Of a DNA stretch of 60,123 nt, positions 14,966 to 25,400 are shown piece by piece. The notes below the pieces were generated by a model that did not search any database, had not been told where the DNA came from, and was given only the letters and a program-made list of their open reading frames with translations. Made by a program: the position numbers and the translations under genes. Source of the stretch: Indolivaga alginatilytica (GTDB taxonomy: Bacteria; Bacteroidota; Bacteroidia; Bacteroidales; Dysgonomonadaceae); contig NZ_QICL01000030.1 in the NCBI RefSeq assembly GCF_003201355.1, forward strand, positions 1-60,123. Reading direction: 5' to 3'. Every line of letters starts with the position of its first letter. Positions within the stretch are counted from its first letter, which is position 1.

Positions 14966-16126
14966 CTAATTCGCATTATTTGAAAATTTATAGACGGTAT
15001 TCTGCACATATACTTGCCCCGGGTCTAAACGAGTAGAGGGAAAGTGTGATTGATTGGGACTATCGGGAAACTTCTGTGTTTCGAGAGCTATAGATTCCCT
15101 GTAATTATGGGGCTTATTGTATTTACCGATATCAGTACCTTTTGCAAAATTACTGGTATATATCTGAATCCCGGGCTGATCTGTCCAAATTTGCATTTGT
15201 CTGCCGCTAGTCGGTTCGTATAAAGTAGCTGCCCACTCTACATCGGACTCCGTTTTTCGATTTAACACCCAATTATGATCATAGCCCGATCCATTTTTCA
15301 ACTGTTCGTTTTCGTCATTTATTCTTTTTCCAATTACTATAGAAATCCTAAAATCAAAAGGTGTATTTTCAACGCTGAGATACTCGCCTGTAGGAATGGA
15401 AAACCCATTAATCGGGGTAATAGAGTCGGCATTGACGGTTAATTCATGATCCAGAATTGTACCATTCCCTTCCCCCTTGAGATTAAAATACGAATGATTA
15501 GACAGATTCACATGTGTAGGTTTATCTGTTGTTGCCATATATTTAATTTTAAATTCATTCTCAGAAGTAAGTGAGTATGCCATCTTTACATTCAGATTGC
15601 CGGGAAAACCGTTGTCTCCATCGGGCGAAAGGTATGATAAATGAATTTCGTTATTACTGACACTATCCACATTCCAAACAACAACATCAAAACCTGAGGT
15701 TCCCCCATGCAAGCAATTTGTTCCGCTATTTTGTGGAAGTTGGTATTTAACTCTATCAAGTTCGAATTGTCCATTTGCAATACGATTGGCGTACCTGCCC
15801 AATACCGACCCTAAGAATCTACTATTCGGATTATTTATATATTCCTCTATATTATTATACCCGAGTACAATATCTTCATATTTATTGTTCCTATCAGGAG
15901 TCCAGAGAGAGACTATCCTTCCCCCCAGATTGGTTACCTGCATTATAATACCATTGCCCGAATCAAGAGTATAAATACCCACTTGTTTATTATTGACTGT
16001 TGCCGAAAAGTCTTTTTCTGCAAGTAGTCTAATATCTGTATTTTCGATAGGCTTATTCTTACACCCCATCAGACACAACGCCGAGAATCCAATGTATAAA
16101 AGTTGATGTATTTTCATTTTAATCAA
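14966..16126 (-). CDS. galM: Aldose 1-epimerase (mutarotase) lipoprotein
   Basis: 386 aa. The signal peptide ends in a lipobox with Cys22 (LMGCKNK), so the enzyme is anchored in the periplasm or outer membrane rather than cytoplasmic. The GalM beta-sandwich follows, with RYANRIANGQF, TNCLHGG, the catalytic-His strand THVNLSNHSYFNL (about 209-221) and the base glutamate in ESIALETQKFPDSPN (about 345-359). It interconverts the alpha and beta anomers of released galactose or arabinose before uptake. A close paralogue lies at 57997. ATG codons at 16126 and 16117 are both possible starts. A transposon-like element (16165-16682) separates it from the BNR gene. Confidence 0.92.
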   Translation of the reverse strand: MIKMKIHQLLYIGFSALCLMGCKNKPIENTDIRLLAEKDFSATVNNKQVGIYTLDSGNGIIMQVTNLGGRIVSLWTPDRNNKYEDIVLGYNNIEEYINNPNSRFLGSVLGRYANRIANGQFELDRVKYQLPQNSGTNCLHGGTSGFDVVVWNVDSVSNNEIHLSYLSPDGDNGFPGNLNVKMAYSLTSENEFKIKYMATTDKPTHVNLSNHSYFNLKGEGNGTILDHELTVNADSITPINGFSIPTGEYLSVENTPFDFRISIVIGKRINDENEQLKNGSGYDHNWVLNRKTESDVEWAATLYEPTSGRQMQIWTDQPGIQIYTSNFAKGTDIGKYNKPHNYRESIALETQKFPDSPNQSHFPSTRLDPGQVYVQNTVYKFSNNAN

Positions 16127-16164
16127 TACTAAATATTTAATGCCAAGTTTTTAAATTATAACTA

Positions 16165-16682
16165 ATGCCAATCAGTAGTTGAATAGTCAGTAATAAACGC
16201 TCTTTTAAGTTATTTATAAGCTACGCACAATCGAAGATTGTTTGTGTTCCTTTTGCCCAAAGCCGCAAAAGGAACCAAAAAGTCTTTTGCCGTCCACTTC
16301 TGGGCGATCCGTTAATTGCTTGCAGTCTGAATAAAATAAGCCGTCCTGTCGGACTCTTTGTATTTTATTCTTAACGACTGCTTCACAGAACGGATCCTCG
16401 CCTGCGAAGTAAATGACGGCTTTGCTTACGCCCGTCAGGCTCTCCGACATTGCCGGTTGCCCGGGGTACCCGATGTGGGAAAAAAGCGTAAAAAACAAAA
16501 AGAAATCAATCAAGAAAGTGTTTTTTTGTTTTCGCTTTCGAGCACGTATCGGGTCGTGCAAAGAGGCACAGTCTTGATTTTTTGTTTCGTTTTGCATCAA
16601 GGCAAAATGAAAGACAAACCTAATAGGGTGCGTCAGTAAAAAAAGAGCGTTTATTACTGACTATTCAACTACTGATTCGCAT
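16165..16682. mobile_element. MITE-like element, copy 1
   Basis: 518-bp sequence bounded by 42-bp terminal inverted repeats (16165-16206 and 16641-16682) that differ at one position. The likely 5-bp target duplication is AACTA (16160-16164 and 16683-16687). It encodes no convincing transposase, so it would need one supplied elsewhere. Its interior is richer in G+C than the flanks. A second copy in opposite orientation is at 40044-40420. It fills most of the 607-bp gap between the mutarotase and BNR genes and may uncouple their transcription. The reading frames inside it (16214-16600 and 16358-16639) are rejected as genes. Confidence 0.8.
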
Positions 16683-16733
16683 AACTAACTATAATTAAAA
16701 CACTTGTCAAATCAATAAAAAAGGTCTGAGCCC

Positions 16734-18041
16734 TTAATAATTTTTCTGTGTTTTGGAATCAATTTCTAAAACCTGCACTTTCTGAGGTTCGATATCTGCT
16801 TTGCCTTCTCCATCCACCTGATCAGCGTTCTGAACAAAGATGTGCAATAGCCCTTTATTTCTCCACAACTCGGTATCGAAGCTAGGTTCCCATGACCCCA
16901 CCGAAAAATCAGTAAGATCATGAATTTTCCAGTTATTACTATTGATGTCTTTACAAACCGCAATAGACACTTTTTCACCTCGCTCTTCATCTCTAAATAA
17001 TAAGAATAAATTTGTGCCTTTACCTTTCGAATCGACTATCAACTGAGGTCGGGAAATAGGTATACGTTTTGTTCCTGCCCCTTTCAGCGAGAAAGGTGTA
17101 GTTCGGAAATTGAGATTCATCACTTTCCATTCCGTACCATCGTTATAAACGATATGATATTGAGGAATATCTGAGTTCGGTTCCCTCCAATAAGTAGCAA
17201 TATAAGGGCGACTTTTGCTGTCAGATGTCATTGACGTCTGATTGATCAGCTCGCTATTCTGAGGAATAAAGGTTACATATTCTGACGTTTCGGCAACAAT
17301 GGGCAGTGTATATTTCTGATTTTGTGAATTGAGCCATGTTATACCTCCATCCAATGATTTAGCATAACAGAGATCGTGATTCGTTGCTACATCGGGAGTC
17401 TCACGCCATACCCACGAAATATGTATAATACCTTTATCATCTATGCACGATTGAGCATAGGCATTGCGTTTACCTTCTCCATCAATCAGATTTTTTTGCA
17501 GTTGACTCCATGTTTTAGATTTCACATCGTATCGATTAAGTACCAGATTACCCTTTCCCGATTGACCGTCACGATATATAAAAATCAAGTCGCCATTTGG
17601 CATTTTATAAAATTCGGGGTAGGTTACATTTGTTTCCGATTCGCCTGTCATAGGTTGCTTTTCACCTAATTCCAATGACAGAGGTTCTATGCTTTTTGCA
17701 TAACGCAAAGAGTGTCCGTGATGATCCCACGATACATGCAAATAACCATCTCCATCAACCATGATGCTTATTATATTATGGGCATCATTAACATTGCCCG
17801 TATATTGTGTCTTATGTATATCCCATTCACTTTTAGGCAATTTCCTTTTTCCTAAGATAAGAAATCCATCATTATCATAATACGCTATAAATTGGATGCC
17901 TTTGTATGTCACTAACGAATTCTTTCGGAATACGGTAACATTCACCGAATTATTTGCCCATCCATCGCCAACAGGTATTAATTGCTGTGCATAGATAAAC
18001 TGAGGCAATAATAAAGAAATAAGTATAATAAGATTTTTCAT
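16734..18041 (-). CDS. BNR_4 beta-propeller, candidate rhamnose-cap enzyme
   Basis: 435 aa from the ATG at 18041, which gives a clean signal peptide (LIILISLLLPQFIYAQ) and clears the upstream stop; the frame is open 18 codons further. The mature protein is a BNR_4 seven-bladed propeller with GWANNSVNV, then WDHHGHSLRYAKS (about 95-107) and repeated SxDxG-type blade motifs. In arabinogalactan loci, BNR_4 proteins include GH145 alpha-L-rhamnosidases and PL27 rhamnose-glucuronate lyases that remove rhamnose caps. The nearby GH105 would accept a lyase product. Which of the two activities applies is undecided. It lies 43 bp after the GH43 fusion gene. Confidence 0.75.
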   Translation of the reverse strand: MKNLIILISLLLPQFIYAQQLIPVGDGWANNSVNVTVFRKNSLVTYKGIQFIAYYDNDGFLILGKRKLPKSEWDIHKTQYTGNVNDAHNIISIMVDGDGYLHVSWDHHGHSLRYAKSIEPLSLELGEKQPMTGESETNVTYPEFYKMPNGDLIFIYRDGQSGKGNLVLNRYDVKSKTWSQLQKNLIDGEGKRNAYAQSCIDDKGIIHISWVWRETPDVATNHDLCYAKSLDGGITWLNSQNQKYTLPIVAETSEYVTFIPQNSELINQTSMTSDSKSRPYIATYWREPNSDIPQYHIVYNDGTEWKVMNLNFRTTPFSLKGAGTKRIPISRPQLIVDSKGKGTNLFLLFRDEERGEKVSIAVCKDINSNNWKIHDLTDFSVGSWEPSFDTELWRNKGLLHIFVQNADQVDGEGKADIEPQKVQVLEIDSKTQKNY

Positions 18042-18084
18042 AATGATTGAAGTTAATAAAGGTATTAAAAAAGATCTGAGACCT

Positions 18085-20622
18085 TCATTTATCAAAGATA
18101 TCTAAAGTCCAGTTATCTAACCACTTTAATACAGGCATATTATTTTCAAATTGAATAGGTAGCCATACATATCTGCCATCGATGGGGTTCTTAGGTGTCC
18201 ATCGGTCAGCCATAAAAATAAAAGCATCCTTCTTTCCCTCAACAGGCAGTATATATGTACTTTGTGAGTGAAATGTCAATTCAGAGTCTTTTCCAACACA
18301 TGGATTCGGATATAATTTCCATGGTCCCCAAATATTATCTGCAACAAGCAAGCGAGCTGCATTGGGAGCCCATCCCGTACATCCTGAGGTAATCATGAAA
18401 TAACGTCCATTCTTCTTGAAAATTGCAGGAGCTTCATTATGACCTGCAGGTTCCACTCGTGTATATTTTCCGGTGTGACTTAAATAATCATCCGATAATT
18501 CGGCAATCTGTAATGTAAGATTTTCTTCCGATGAATATATGTGATATGCTTTACCATCGTCATCTTCATAAACAGTCATATCACGAGACATCTGCCCTCC
18601 TTGAAAATCACGACGAACAAATAATCCGTCTTTTACTGCAGCAGTCCATTCATCAGTCCACCATTTTGGGAAATGATCAGGTGACACTTTCTTGTTTTTC
18701 TGTTTATCAGACATATTAACAGGATAATATCCGGCATTAGGGCGGTATGATTTTATAAATTTAAAAGGACCTGTCGGCTTATCGCTTGTTGCAATTCCAA
18801 CATGGGCTTTTTCGTATCCCTTACCTTTCAATTCGAGATGAAAGAACATTACAAACTGTTTAGTCTTTTCATTATAAACAACTTTAGGTCGCTCTATAAT
18901 GCAACCTTTGGTTATGGGACTGTTTTCGTCATTTTCAATAACGGAAAGAGCCACCCCTTCGTTCGTCCAATTATAAAGATCATCCGAAGAGTAGCACATG
19001 ACACCTACTAAAGCATTATTACTTTTTTCTCCTTTATTTTCCCCAAACCAATAGTATTTACTATTGTGATAGAGTATTCCCCCTCCATGAGCATTGATAT
19101 GTACGCCATCTGTGTCTGTCCATATTTTACCGGGTTCGAAAGCTTTGTGTTTTTTTATGTCTGAACTCTTATTCAGCGATTTTAATTCAAAAATCATCTG
19201 ATTTATATTGGTAGTCCGAAGTACTTTTTGTATATCTTCGACCTTTATAGATAAGCGTTGTGTGTCATTAGGTAAATTTTCGATATTACCTGTATAAGTA
19301 TTTCCCCTAAATAAGGTTTGTGTATCTCCTCCAAATTTAAAGACTGACTGGGCATCGTCTTCTGCATAAAATATATTGTTGTAAAACCGGGTATTATCAG
19401 CCCACTTTTTACCCCAATCATCCATTTTCAAGATGGATCTATCAATTTCCGCACTTTCTTTTTTTCTGACAACAATGAGGTTGCCGTAAAATTGCGTATT
19501 AGTTACAGGCCCTGTAATATGAATGACGGGCGAAAACCATCCTGCCTGTTTAGTCGGATAGGCACGCAATCCATCGTTTATACTTACATTGTATCGGATG
19601 ATTGTATTATCTGTACCGATATTCCAGTTTTTACCCAATGAGTCACCATCGTTGCATACAAGAAGAAAACCTCCTGCATTGTCATGACTGTAGTTATATT
19701 GTATAATTGTATTTCTGCAATTGTAATCCGAGTCAAACCCTTGTCCGTCCCATTTTGCATTATGCCCACTTACTTCATTGTATTGTATTATTGTGTTATC
19801 GCAGCTCCAAGGCCAGATACCTGCGGCTGCTTCATCGGGTGAAAGAATATCAGGACAATCTTTCATCACATTGTATTCGATAACAGCACCATCGCAACCA
19901 ATAGGAACTATACCATCACCGGAAACACCTTCCAACAAATTGCCTTTTATGAGTACTCCTAAACTTGGATACCAATTGTCACGACCTGAGTATCCTCCCG
20001 AATATATTCCGTTACGACCGCAATCTTTCACATGGCAATCAAGAATTTTTAAATCAATGAATCGGGTTTTTATGCGGTCTCCCTTGTTTTCCCAATAGAT
20101 GCCGCCTCCCGAACCATCTTTCTTTATCAGGCTTCCGTTCACATTTTTTACTGTCAGATTTTGAACTGTAATCTGATGTCTGTCTCCACTGTTTTCAGCT
20201 AAAATTAAAACCCCTACTCTACGGTTCTTTCTTTCACTTCCTGTATTCGTTATTTCTAAATCTCGAACAATGCAATAAGCCGAGTTTTCAATAAGCAAAG
20301 TATATTGCTTTTCCCCTGCCCCATTTATTTGAGGTTTATTGCCTTCTCCATACGCTCCCACTATAATCAAGTGTTGATTTGTACCTTCGATCTTCAACTC
20401 CAATTGCCCCGAAAAAATAGAGTTTCTTTTGAACAAGATAGTATCGCCGGGTATAAATTTACTAGAGTTTACTTTACCTAAACTCTTCCAAGCCAAAGCC
20501 AAACTCTTTCCCGAATTACTATCGTTTCCCGATTGGGAATCTATATAATAAGTTGTGGAAAATATAAATGGTATATGAAGGCTAAATAAAATGTACAGAA
20601 GTATTGATCTTAACTTTATCAT
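18085..20622 (-). CDS. Beta-helix/GH43 fusion, exo-beta-1,3-galactanase type
   Basis: 845 aa with a signal peptide. Residues about 25-475 form a right-handed parallel beta-helix with repeated NTIIQYN and VIEYNVMKD coils, as in pectinase-like proteins. Residues about 495-845 are a GH43 domain of the subfamily 24 type: TDGVHINAHGGGILY, IIERPKVVYN (Glu577), SRDMTVYEDD, GHNEAPAIF (Glu730) and FHSQSTYILP (Gln787). The glutamine in place of a base is, from memory, a feature of exo-beta-1,3-galactanases of this type, which release galactose from the beta-1,3 backbone of arabinogalactan. Fusion with a beta-helix is unusual. It sits downstream of susD, separated by a hairpin, and upstream of the BNR gene. 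Confidence 0.85.
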   Translation of the reverse strand: MIKLRSILLYILFSLHIPFIFSTTYYIDSQSGNDSNSGKSLALAWKSLGKVNSSKFIPGDTILFKRNSIFSGQLELKIEGTNQHLIIVGAYGEGNKPQINGAGEKQYTLLIENSAYCIVRDLEITNTGSERKNRRVGVLILAENSGDRHQITVQNLTVKNVNGSLIKKDGSGGGIYWENKGDRIKTRFIDLKILDCHVKDCGRNGIYSGGYSGRDNWYPSLGVLIKGNLLEGVSGDGIVPIGCDGAVIEYNVMKDCPDILSPDEAAAGIWPWSCDNTIIQYNEVSGHNAKWDGQGFDSDYNCRNTIIQYNYSHDNAGGFLLVCNDGDSLGKNWNIGTDNTIIRYNVSINDGLRAYPTKQAGWFSPVIHITGPVTNTQFYGNLIVVRKKESAEIDRSILKMDDWGKKWADNTRFYNNIFYAEDDAQSVFKFGGDTQTLFRGNTYTGNIENLPNDTQRLSIKVEDIQKVLRTTNINQMIFELKSLNKSSDIKKHKAFEPGKIWTDTDGVHINAHGGGILYHNSKYYWFGENKGEKSNNALVGVMCYSSDDLYNWTNEGVALSVIENDENSPITKGCIIERPKVVYNEKTKQFVMFFHLELKGKGYEKAHVGIATSDKPTGPFKFIKSYRPNAGYYPVNMSDKQKNKKVSPDHFPKWWTDEWTAAVKDGLFVRRDFQGGQMSRDMTVYEDDDGKAYHIYSSEENLTLQIAELSDDYLSHTGKYTRVEPAGHNEAPAIFKKNGRYFMITSGCTGWAPNAARLLVADNIWGPWKLYPNPCVGKDSELTFHSQSTYILPVEGKKDAFIFMADRWTPKNPIDGRYVWLPIQFENNMPVLKWLDNWTLDIFDK

Positions 20623-20651
20623 CTTGATTATTTTTTCATATAATTTTAAAC

Positions 20652-20686
20652 CAGAAAGACAATTATATCTCTTAACTGCCTTTCTG
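20652..20686 (-). terminator. Hairpin after susD
   Basis: 7-bp stem CAGAAAG (20652-20658) and CTTTCTG (20680-20686), extended by partial pairing. It lies in the 108-bp gap after susD and could partly terminate the susCD message, keeping downstream enzyme transcripts lower. Confidence 0.45.
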
Positions 20687-20730
20687 ATTTTATAATATAT
20701 CTTTTTTTCGAATCAGAAATTAATATCTGA

Positions 20731-22455
20731 TTACCATCCTGCGTTTTGGTCTAAAACAGCATCGGTATTAGAGTCTATTGCGGTTTGCGGTATTGGGAAA
20801 AGACCCCAATCTTTTATTCCTGTATTTGAAGGATAGTCTTTCACATAATACGCATACTTGTTTACCTGTTCTTTAGCTATTGTTCCACCCATACGGAGTA
20901 GTGTACACCAGCGTCTCTCTTCCATAAATAGTTCACGTACACGTTCATCAAGGATCAGTTGGATATTGATATCAGCACTTACAACCTCATATTCACACTG
21001 AGCTCGTCTACGCAAAGCATTGATGTCCTCAGCCGCCTTTCCATTATCTCCCAGACGAAAATACGCCTCGGCTCTCAGCAGATAGGTTTCCGATAAACGA
21101 CAGGCATATTCATCGCGATACATATTAGATCTGTTACCTCCATCTGCTAAATCTTCGTATCCCCAATCATCTAAAGGCGAGAATTTTGTCCAGACAGGAT
21201 AATAACGATCCAATGTCGAGGCTTCGAGCATCGAAAGAAGAACAGGTTTGCCATACATACTATGACCGGGATCGGTACATTTGAAATCGCGACGAATATT
21301 TACTTCCGAATTACGCATATCTTTTGCAAATTTATTTGCCCAGACTACAGTTGTTACATAGTTTGTGGGAGCAACACTCGATACTGCACGTCCACCGACA
21401 TAGGCCGAAACGTCTCCATCCCATGGGGAAATTTTACCTTCCTGATATTCAGGTTTCCAATTGACATTACGTAACACCGGTCCAAATTCACGGGGATATG
21501 CCAATACCTGATTTCCTCCAAATTTTTTATATACCTGATAATCGTTTTGCAGTGTCCACAAAGCTTCTTTATTACCTTCCGAATAATCAAGATTGTTCCG
21601 TTGAAACAAATCAAAGAATACATCTCCATTAGGTACATAAGCAGCAACGCCATTCAGTGGCACTCCCCCTTCTGCAATAGCTCTTCCTCCAAAACGTTCT
21701 GTCATAAGCGAATGAAGTCCCATTGCTTTTGATGCGTAATCAATCGACTTATCCAATAAATTTTTATCATTATTTAAAGTAGTTGCTAAAGCCAGATATG
21801 CTTCCGCAAGGTAATGATAAGTCGCTCCTTTTGCTACGCGCCCTGCTTCCGTCGGATAATCGGGCATTCCTTCTAAAGCATCTTCAAAATCCTGAATAGC
21901 AAATCGGTATGTGTCTTCTCTTGATGAGCGTACAAAATCAAATTTGGGTGTTGTATATACTTTATCCACTAAAGGTACTCCGCCAAACATTTCTCCTAAT
22001 GACAGATAGGCAAAGCCTCTGAAAAATTTAGCCTGAGACATTGCATACAAACGGTCGGTTTCTTTATTCCACGATATAGACGTTAACTCCGTACCATAAA
22101 TCGTTGTGTTGGCATATGCTGCCAATTGATAAAAAGCATCGTATACAGATCTTACCTCTCCGTAATCCGAAGACCATTTCGTATAATTAGAATATCCGTT
22201 TCCGGCAGATCTCCATTGTGGGCTATCCAAGAGGTCGGTTCCTAAACCTTTCATAAAATAGGTGTTTTGAAACCAATATCTAATATGTAAATACAGATTG
22301 GTAACATTAGCTTCTACCTGCGAACTTGTATTGAACGCATTCTCAATAGTATATATTGTTTCAGGATCTTCTTTTAGAAAATCGCTATCATTACAACTTG
22401 TTATTCCAAGCAATAATGAACAGAAGGTTGTGATTAATATTTTAATTCTTTTCAT
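20731..22455 (-). CDS. susD: SusD/RagB-family glycan-binding lipoprotein
   Basis: 574 aa surface lipoprotein with lipobox Cys21 (LGITSCND). It shows the SusD architecture: an N-terminal TPR-like region (AMSQAKFFRGFAYLSLGEMFGGVPLV, about 140-165) and the C-terminal RagB/SusD block (ACRLSETYLLRAEAYFRLGDNGKAAEDINALRRRA, split over about 450-485, then ERRWCTLLRMG). It forms the lid of the SusC porin and captures oligosaccharides at the cell surface. It is 12 bp downstream of susC. The substrate is inferred from the enzyme set to be arabinogalactan oligosaccharides. Confidence 0.96.
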   Translation of the reverse strand: MKRIKILITTFCSLLLGITSCNDSDFLKEDPETIYTIENAFNTSSQVEANVTNLYLHIRYWFQNTYFMKGLGTDLLDSPQWRSAGNGYSNYTKWSSDYGEVRSVYDAFYQLAAYANTTIYGTELTSISWNKETDRLYAMSQAKFFRGFAYLSLGEMFGGVPLVDKVYTTPKFDFVRSSREDTYRFAIQDFEDALEGMPDYPTEAGRVAKGATYHYLAEAYLALATTLNNDKNLLDKSIDYASKAMGLHSLMTERFGGRAIAEGGVPLNGVAAYVPNGDVFFDLFQRNNLDYSEGNKEALWTLQNDYQVYKKFGGNQVLAYPREFGPVLRNVNWKPEYQEGKISPWDGDVSAYVGGRAVSSVAPTNYVTTVVWANKFAKDMRNSEVNIRRDFKCTDPGHSMYGKPVLLSMLEASTLDRYYPVWTKFSPLDDWGYEDLADGGNRSNMYRDEYACRLSETYLLRAEAYFRLGDNGKAAEDINALRRRAQCEYEVVSADINIQLILDERVRELFMEERRWCTLLRMGGTIAKEQVNKYAYYVKDYPSNTGIKDWGLFPIPQTAIDSNTDAVLDQNAGW

Positions 22456-22467
22456 GTCTTCTAATTA

Positions 22468-25400
22468 TTAGAATGTTAGATTAATACCAAATGAATATGT
22501 TCTTGCTAACGGATAACCATAGCTATAGCCTGTACCTAATGTTTGAGCTGTTTCGGGATCTCCTCCGTCCCATTTGCTGAATGTGAATACATTTTTAGCA
22601 GCACCATATACCTTAAGGCTGTTTATTTTCATTTTCTTCACCCATGGCTGGCGAAAAGTGTATGAAAGGCTTAAATCCTGAAGTCTAACAAAGGTTCTGC
22701 TCTGAAGGGGCCTGTATCGACTATCCGTATAATTAATCCGTGGATATTCGTTATTTCTATTCTCGGCAGTCCACCAAGCATGGTTGAATGTATTATCTCC
22801 CACAACATCACTGGCTGTTGCAAATGCGTAATAGTTAACCTCTTGGAAATAGCCACCACCTCCAAATATTCCGGTGAATAGCATATACAGTTCAAAATCT
22901 TTGTATCTGAGAGTGTTACCAAGGCTCATACGGAAATTTTCTTTTTTGTAGCCCAATATACTGCGATCGGTGGCCGAGATTTTGCCATCTTCACTTTCGT
23001 CGGTATTCGCAAATTTCGCATCTCCGGGTTTAGCGTTATTTGCAGCGATATATTCGGTATCATCTTCCTGTACTATACCGATAATTTTGTAACCATAAAT
23101 GGCTCCGAGTGATTTTCCTAAAAATAAACTGTTGGTGATATCGTCTTTTCCATCCCCGTAAAGCTCTACTAGCTTATTCCTGTTCAAAAAGTAAATAAGT
23201 GTTGTATTCCACTCCAAGTCTTTTGTCTTGATATTTGTAGTGTTCAGAGTAGCTTCAATACCCCAGTTATTTACCCGTCCCATTGTTGCCAGCATGGAGG
23301 TAACACCATTACCCATGACAGGAATGAGGCGACTAAAAATCTGATCTTCGGTTTTAGACTTATAAGCGTCTACATCAACATTAATACGATTGTTTAATAA
23401 GGATATTTCGAAACCTCCATTTACAGCAGTAGTTGTTTCCCACGCTAAAGAGGTATTACCTATACTTGATAAACGCTGTCCCCACGATACACTTGAATTG
23501 TTTCCGAAAGGATAGCTATAACCCGCTTTTTGCCCGAGGGCAATTTCAGAAAGTGTTTTGTAAGAATCTAAACCTTGATTACCGTTTTTACCCCAGGAAG
23601 CTTTTAGCTTAAGATAATTGATCGTTGCATTTTTCTTGAGAAACGATTCATTCGAAGCAGTCCAACCGATACCTATCGCTGGAAAACTACCCCACTTTTT
23701 ATCAACTCCAAACACCGAAGCTCCATCTCTGCGTACTGAGGCTGTCACAAAATATTTACTATCGTAGTTATAATTAAGTCGTCCCAGATATCCAATATTA
23801 TTTTTCTTGTAAGATCCAATTTCATTCACATTGGTTGTAGTGGCAAAGGCAAGTCCGTTATAACCAAGATTGGTATTACCTAAAGCCGCAAAATCTTTTG
23901 CCGACATTTTTTTAGATCTGTATTGGTACGAATCGCGCGTATATACATATGTAAGGTCGATAAGGTGCTTTCCTATAGATTTAGTATAATTAACAATATT
24001 ATCCATTACCCAGCTTGTATTTCTTTGACGTGTACTATATCCGTTTGCACTCGAAAGAAAAGCTGCCGTATTAGTAGGGAGATAGCGGTCTGCTTCATTA
24101 GCATAATCGGTTACTTCCTTTACATAGTTGCCTTCGTGTGTGAAGTAATCTCTTTCTATATATTGATTGGAATAAGCATAATTGAATCTATAACTTAATC
24201 CATCTATCCAAGGACATTTAACTAAAGCAAAACCTTCCGTTCTGTATGTCTGGAATGTATCGTGGTCGTCAATTGTATTACTGTTCATATTCCACAAAGG
24301 ATTTACTCTGTATATACCTTCTCCTACAGGATACTTTTCAGGTAAGCCGCTTCCATCATTTCTGTACACACTACCATAAGGGCTTAAACGTATTGCCTGA
24401 TAAATATCATAATTTGTTGCCCCTGAATAATTATTAAAACTATAAGTAGCCGCGGTACCTATTTTTAACCAGTTAGTTATATCTGTCTCTACCCTCGCAA
24501 CAAACGCCTGACGACTATAATCATCTCCTATAAGTACTCCTTTTTGATCGTCATGAGTTAGTGAAAGAAAATAATTAGTCTTATCGGTAGCTCCCGAAAT
24601 CGACAGGTTATAATTTTGCAGCATACCTGTCCGGCTCACCTCATCCATCCAATCCGTAGTACGACCTGCTAAATAATTATCGCGCTCAAAATACTTCATC
24701 CATGTTAAAGGATCGGCATCTTCTGCAAGCCCACTTAAAAGGTTTACTTTTTTTATGTAATTTTCGGCACTTAAGAGGTCGGGCCTGTTCACCATTTCAG
24801 AAAAAGCCAAAGAAGAATGGAGTGAAATAACCGGTTTTCCTAACTTTCCTCTTTTGGTATTTATCATTACTACTCCATTGGCCGCGCGCGTACCATAAGC
24901 GGCAATTGTAGTAGCATCTTTAAGCACCTGCATAGTCTCTATAACAGACGGGTCAATATCGCGCATTGCGCCCATAAATATTACACCGTCTAAAACAATA
25001 AGGGGACTATTATTTCCATTTACGGATCTTTGCCCTCTGATTTGTAGGTCGGGAGATTGTCCTGCACCTTGCTGTTGACCTACAGTCAAGCCTGGAACTG
25101 TACCTCTTAGTGCATCCAGTGCATTAGGCGAAGGGATGAGTGATAAGGGAGAATTTTCCATCTTTACCTGCGTAAAAGATCCGGTAAAATTCTTTCGTGT
25201 AGTAGTTCCGTATCCTATCACTACAACGTCTTCTAGGAGTTGGCTGTCTTCTTTAAGCAGAATGTTTAAAGGTGTTCGATTTGTAATAGGAATCTCTTGT
25301 TTTACGAAACCTATATATGTAATAACCAGAGTAGAGCCAACAGGTGCAGCAATTGAAAACTTACCATCGATATCGGTAAGTATTCCTGTTGTTGTTCCTT

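Noticed and set aside
16214-16639. Open frames of 128 aa (minus) and 93 aa (plus) inside the transposon-like element
   Set aside because: They overlap on opposite strands within a repeated element, have no recognisable domain, and the second copy of the element does not preserve them.
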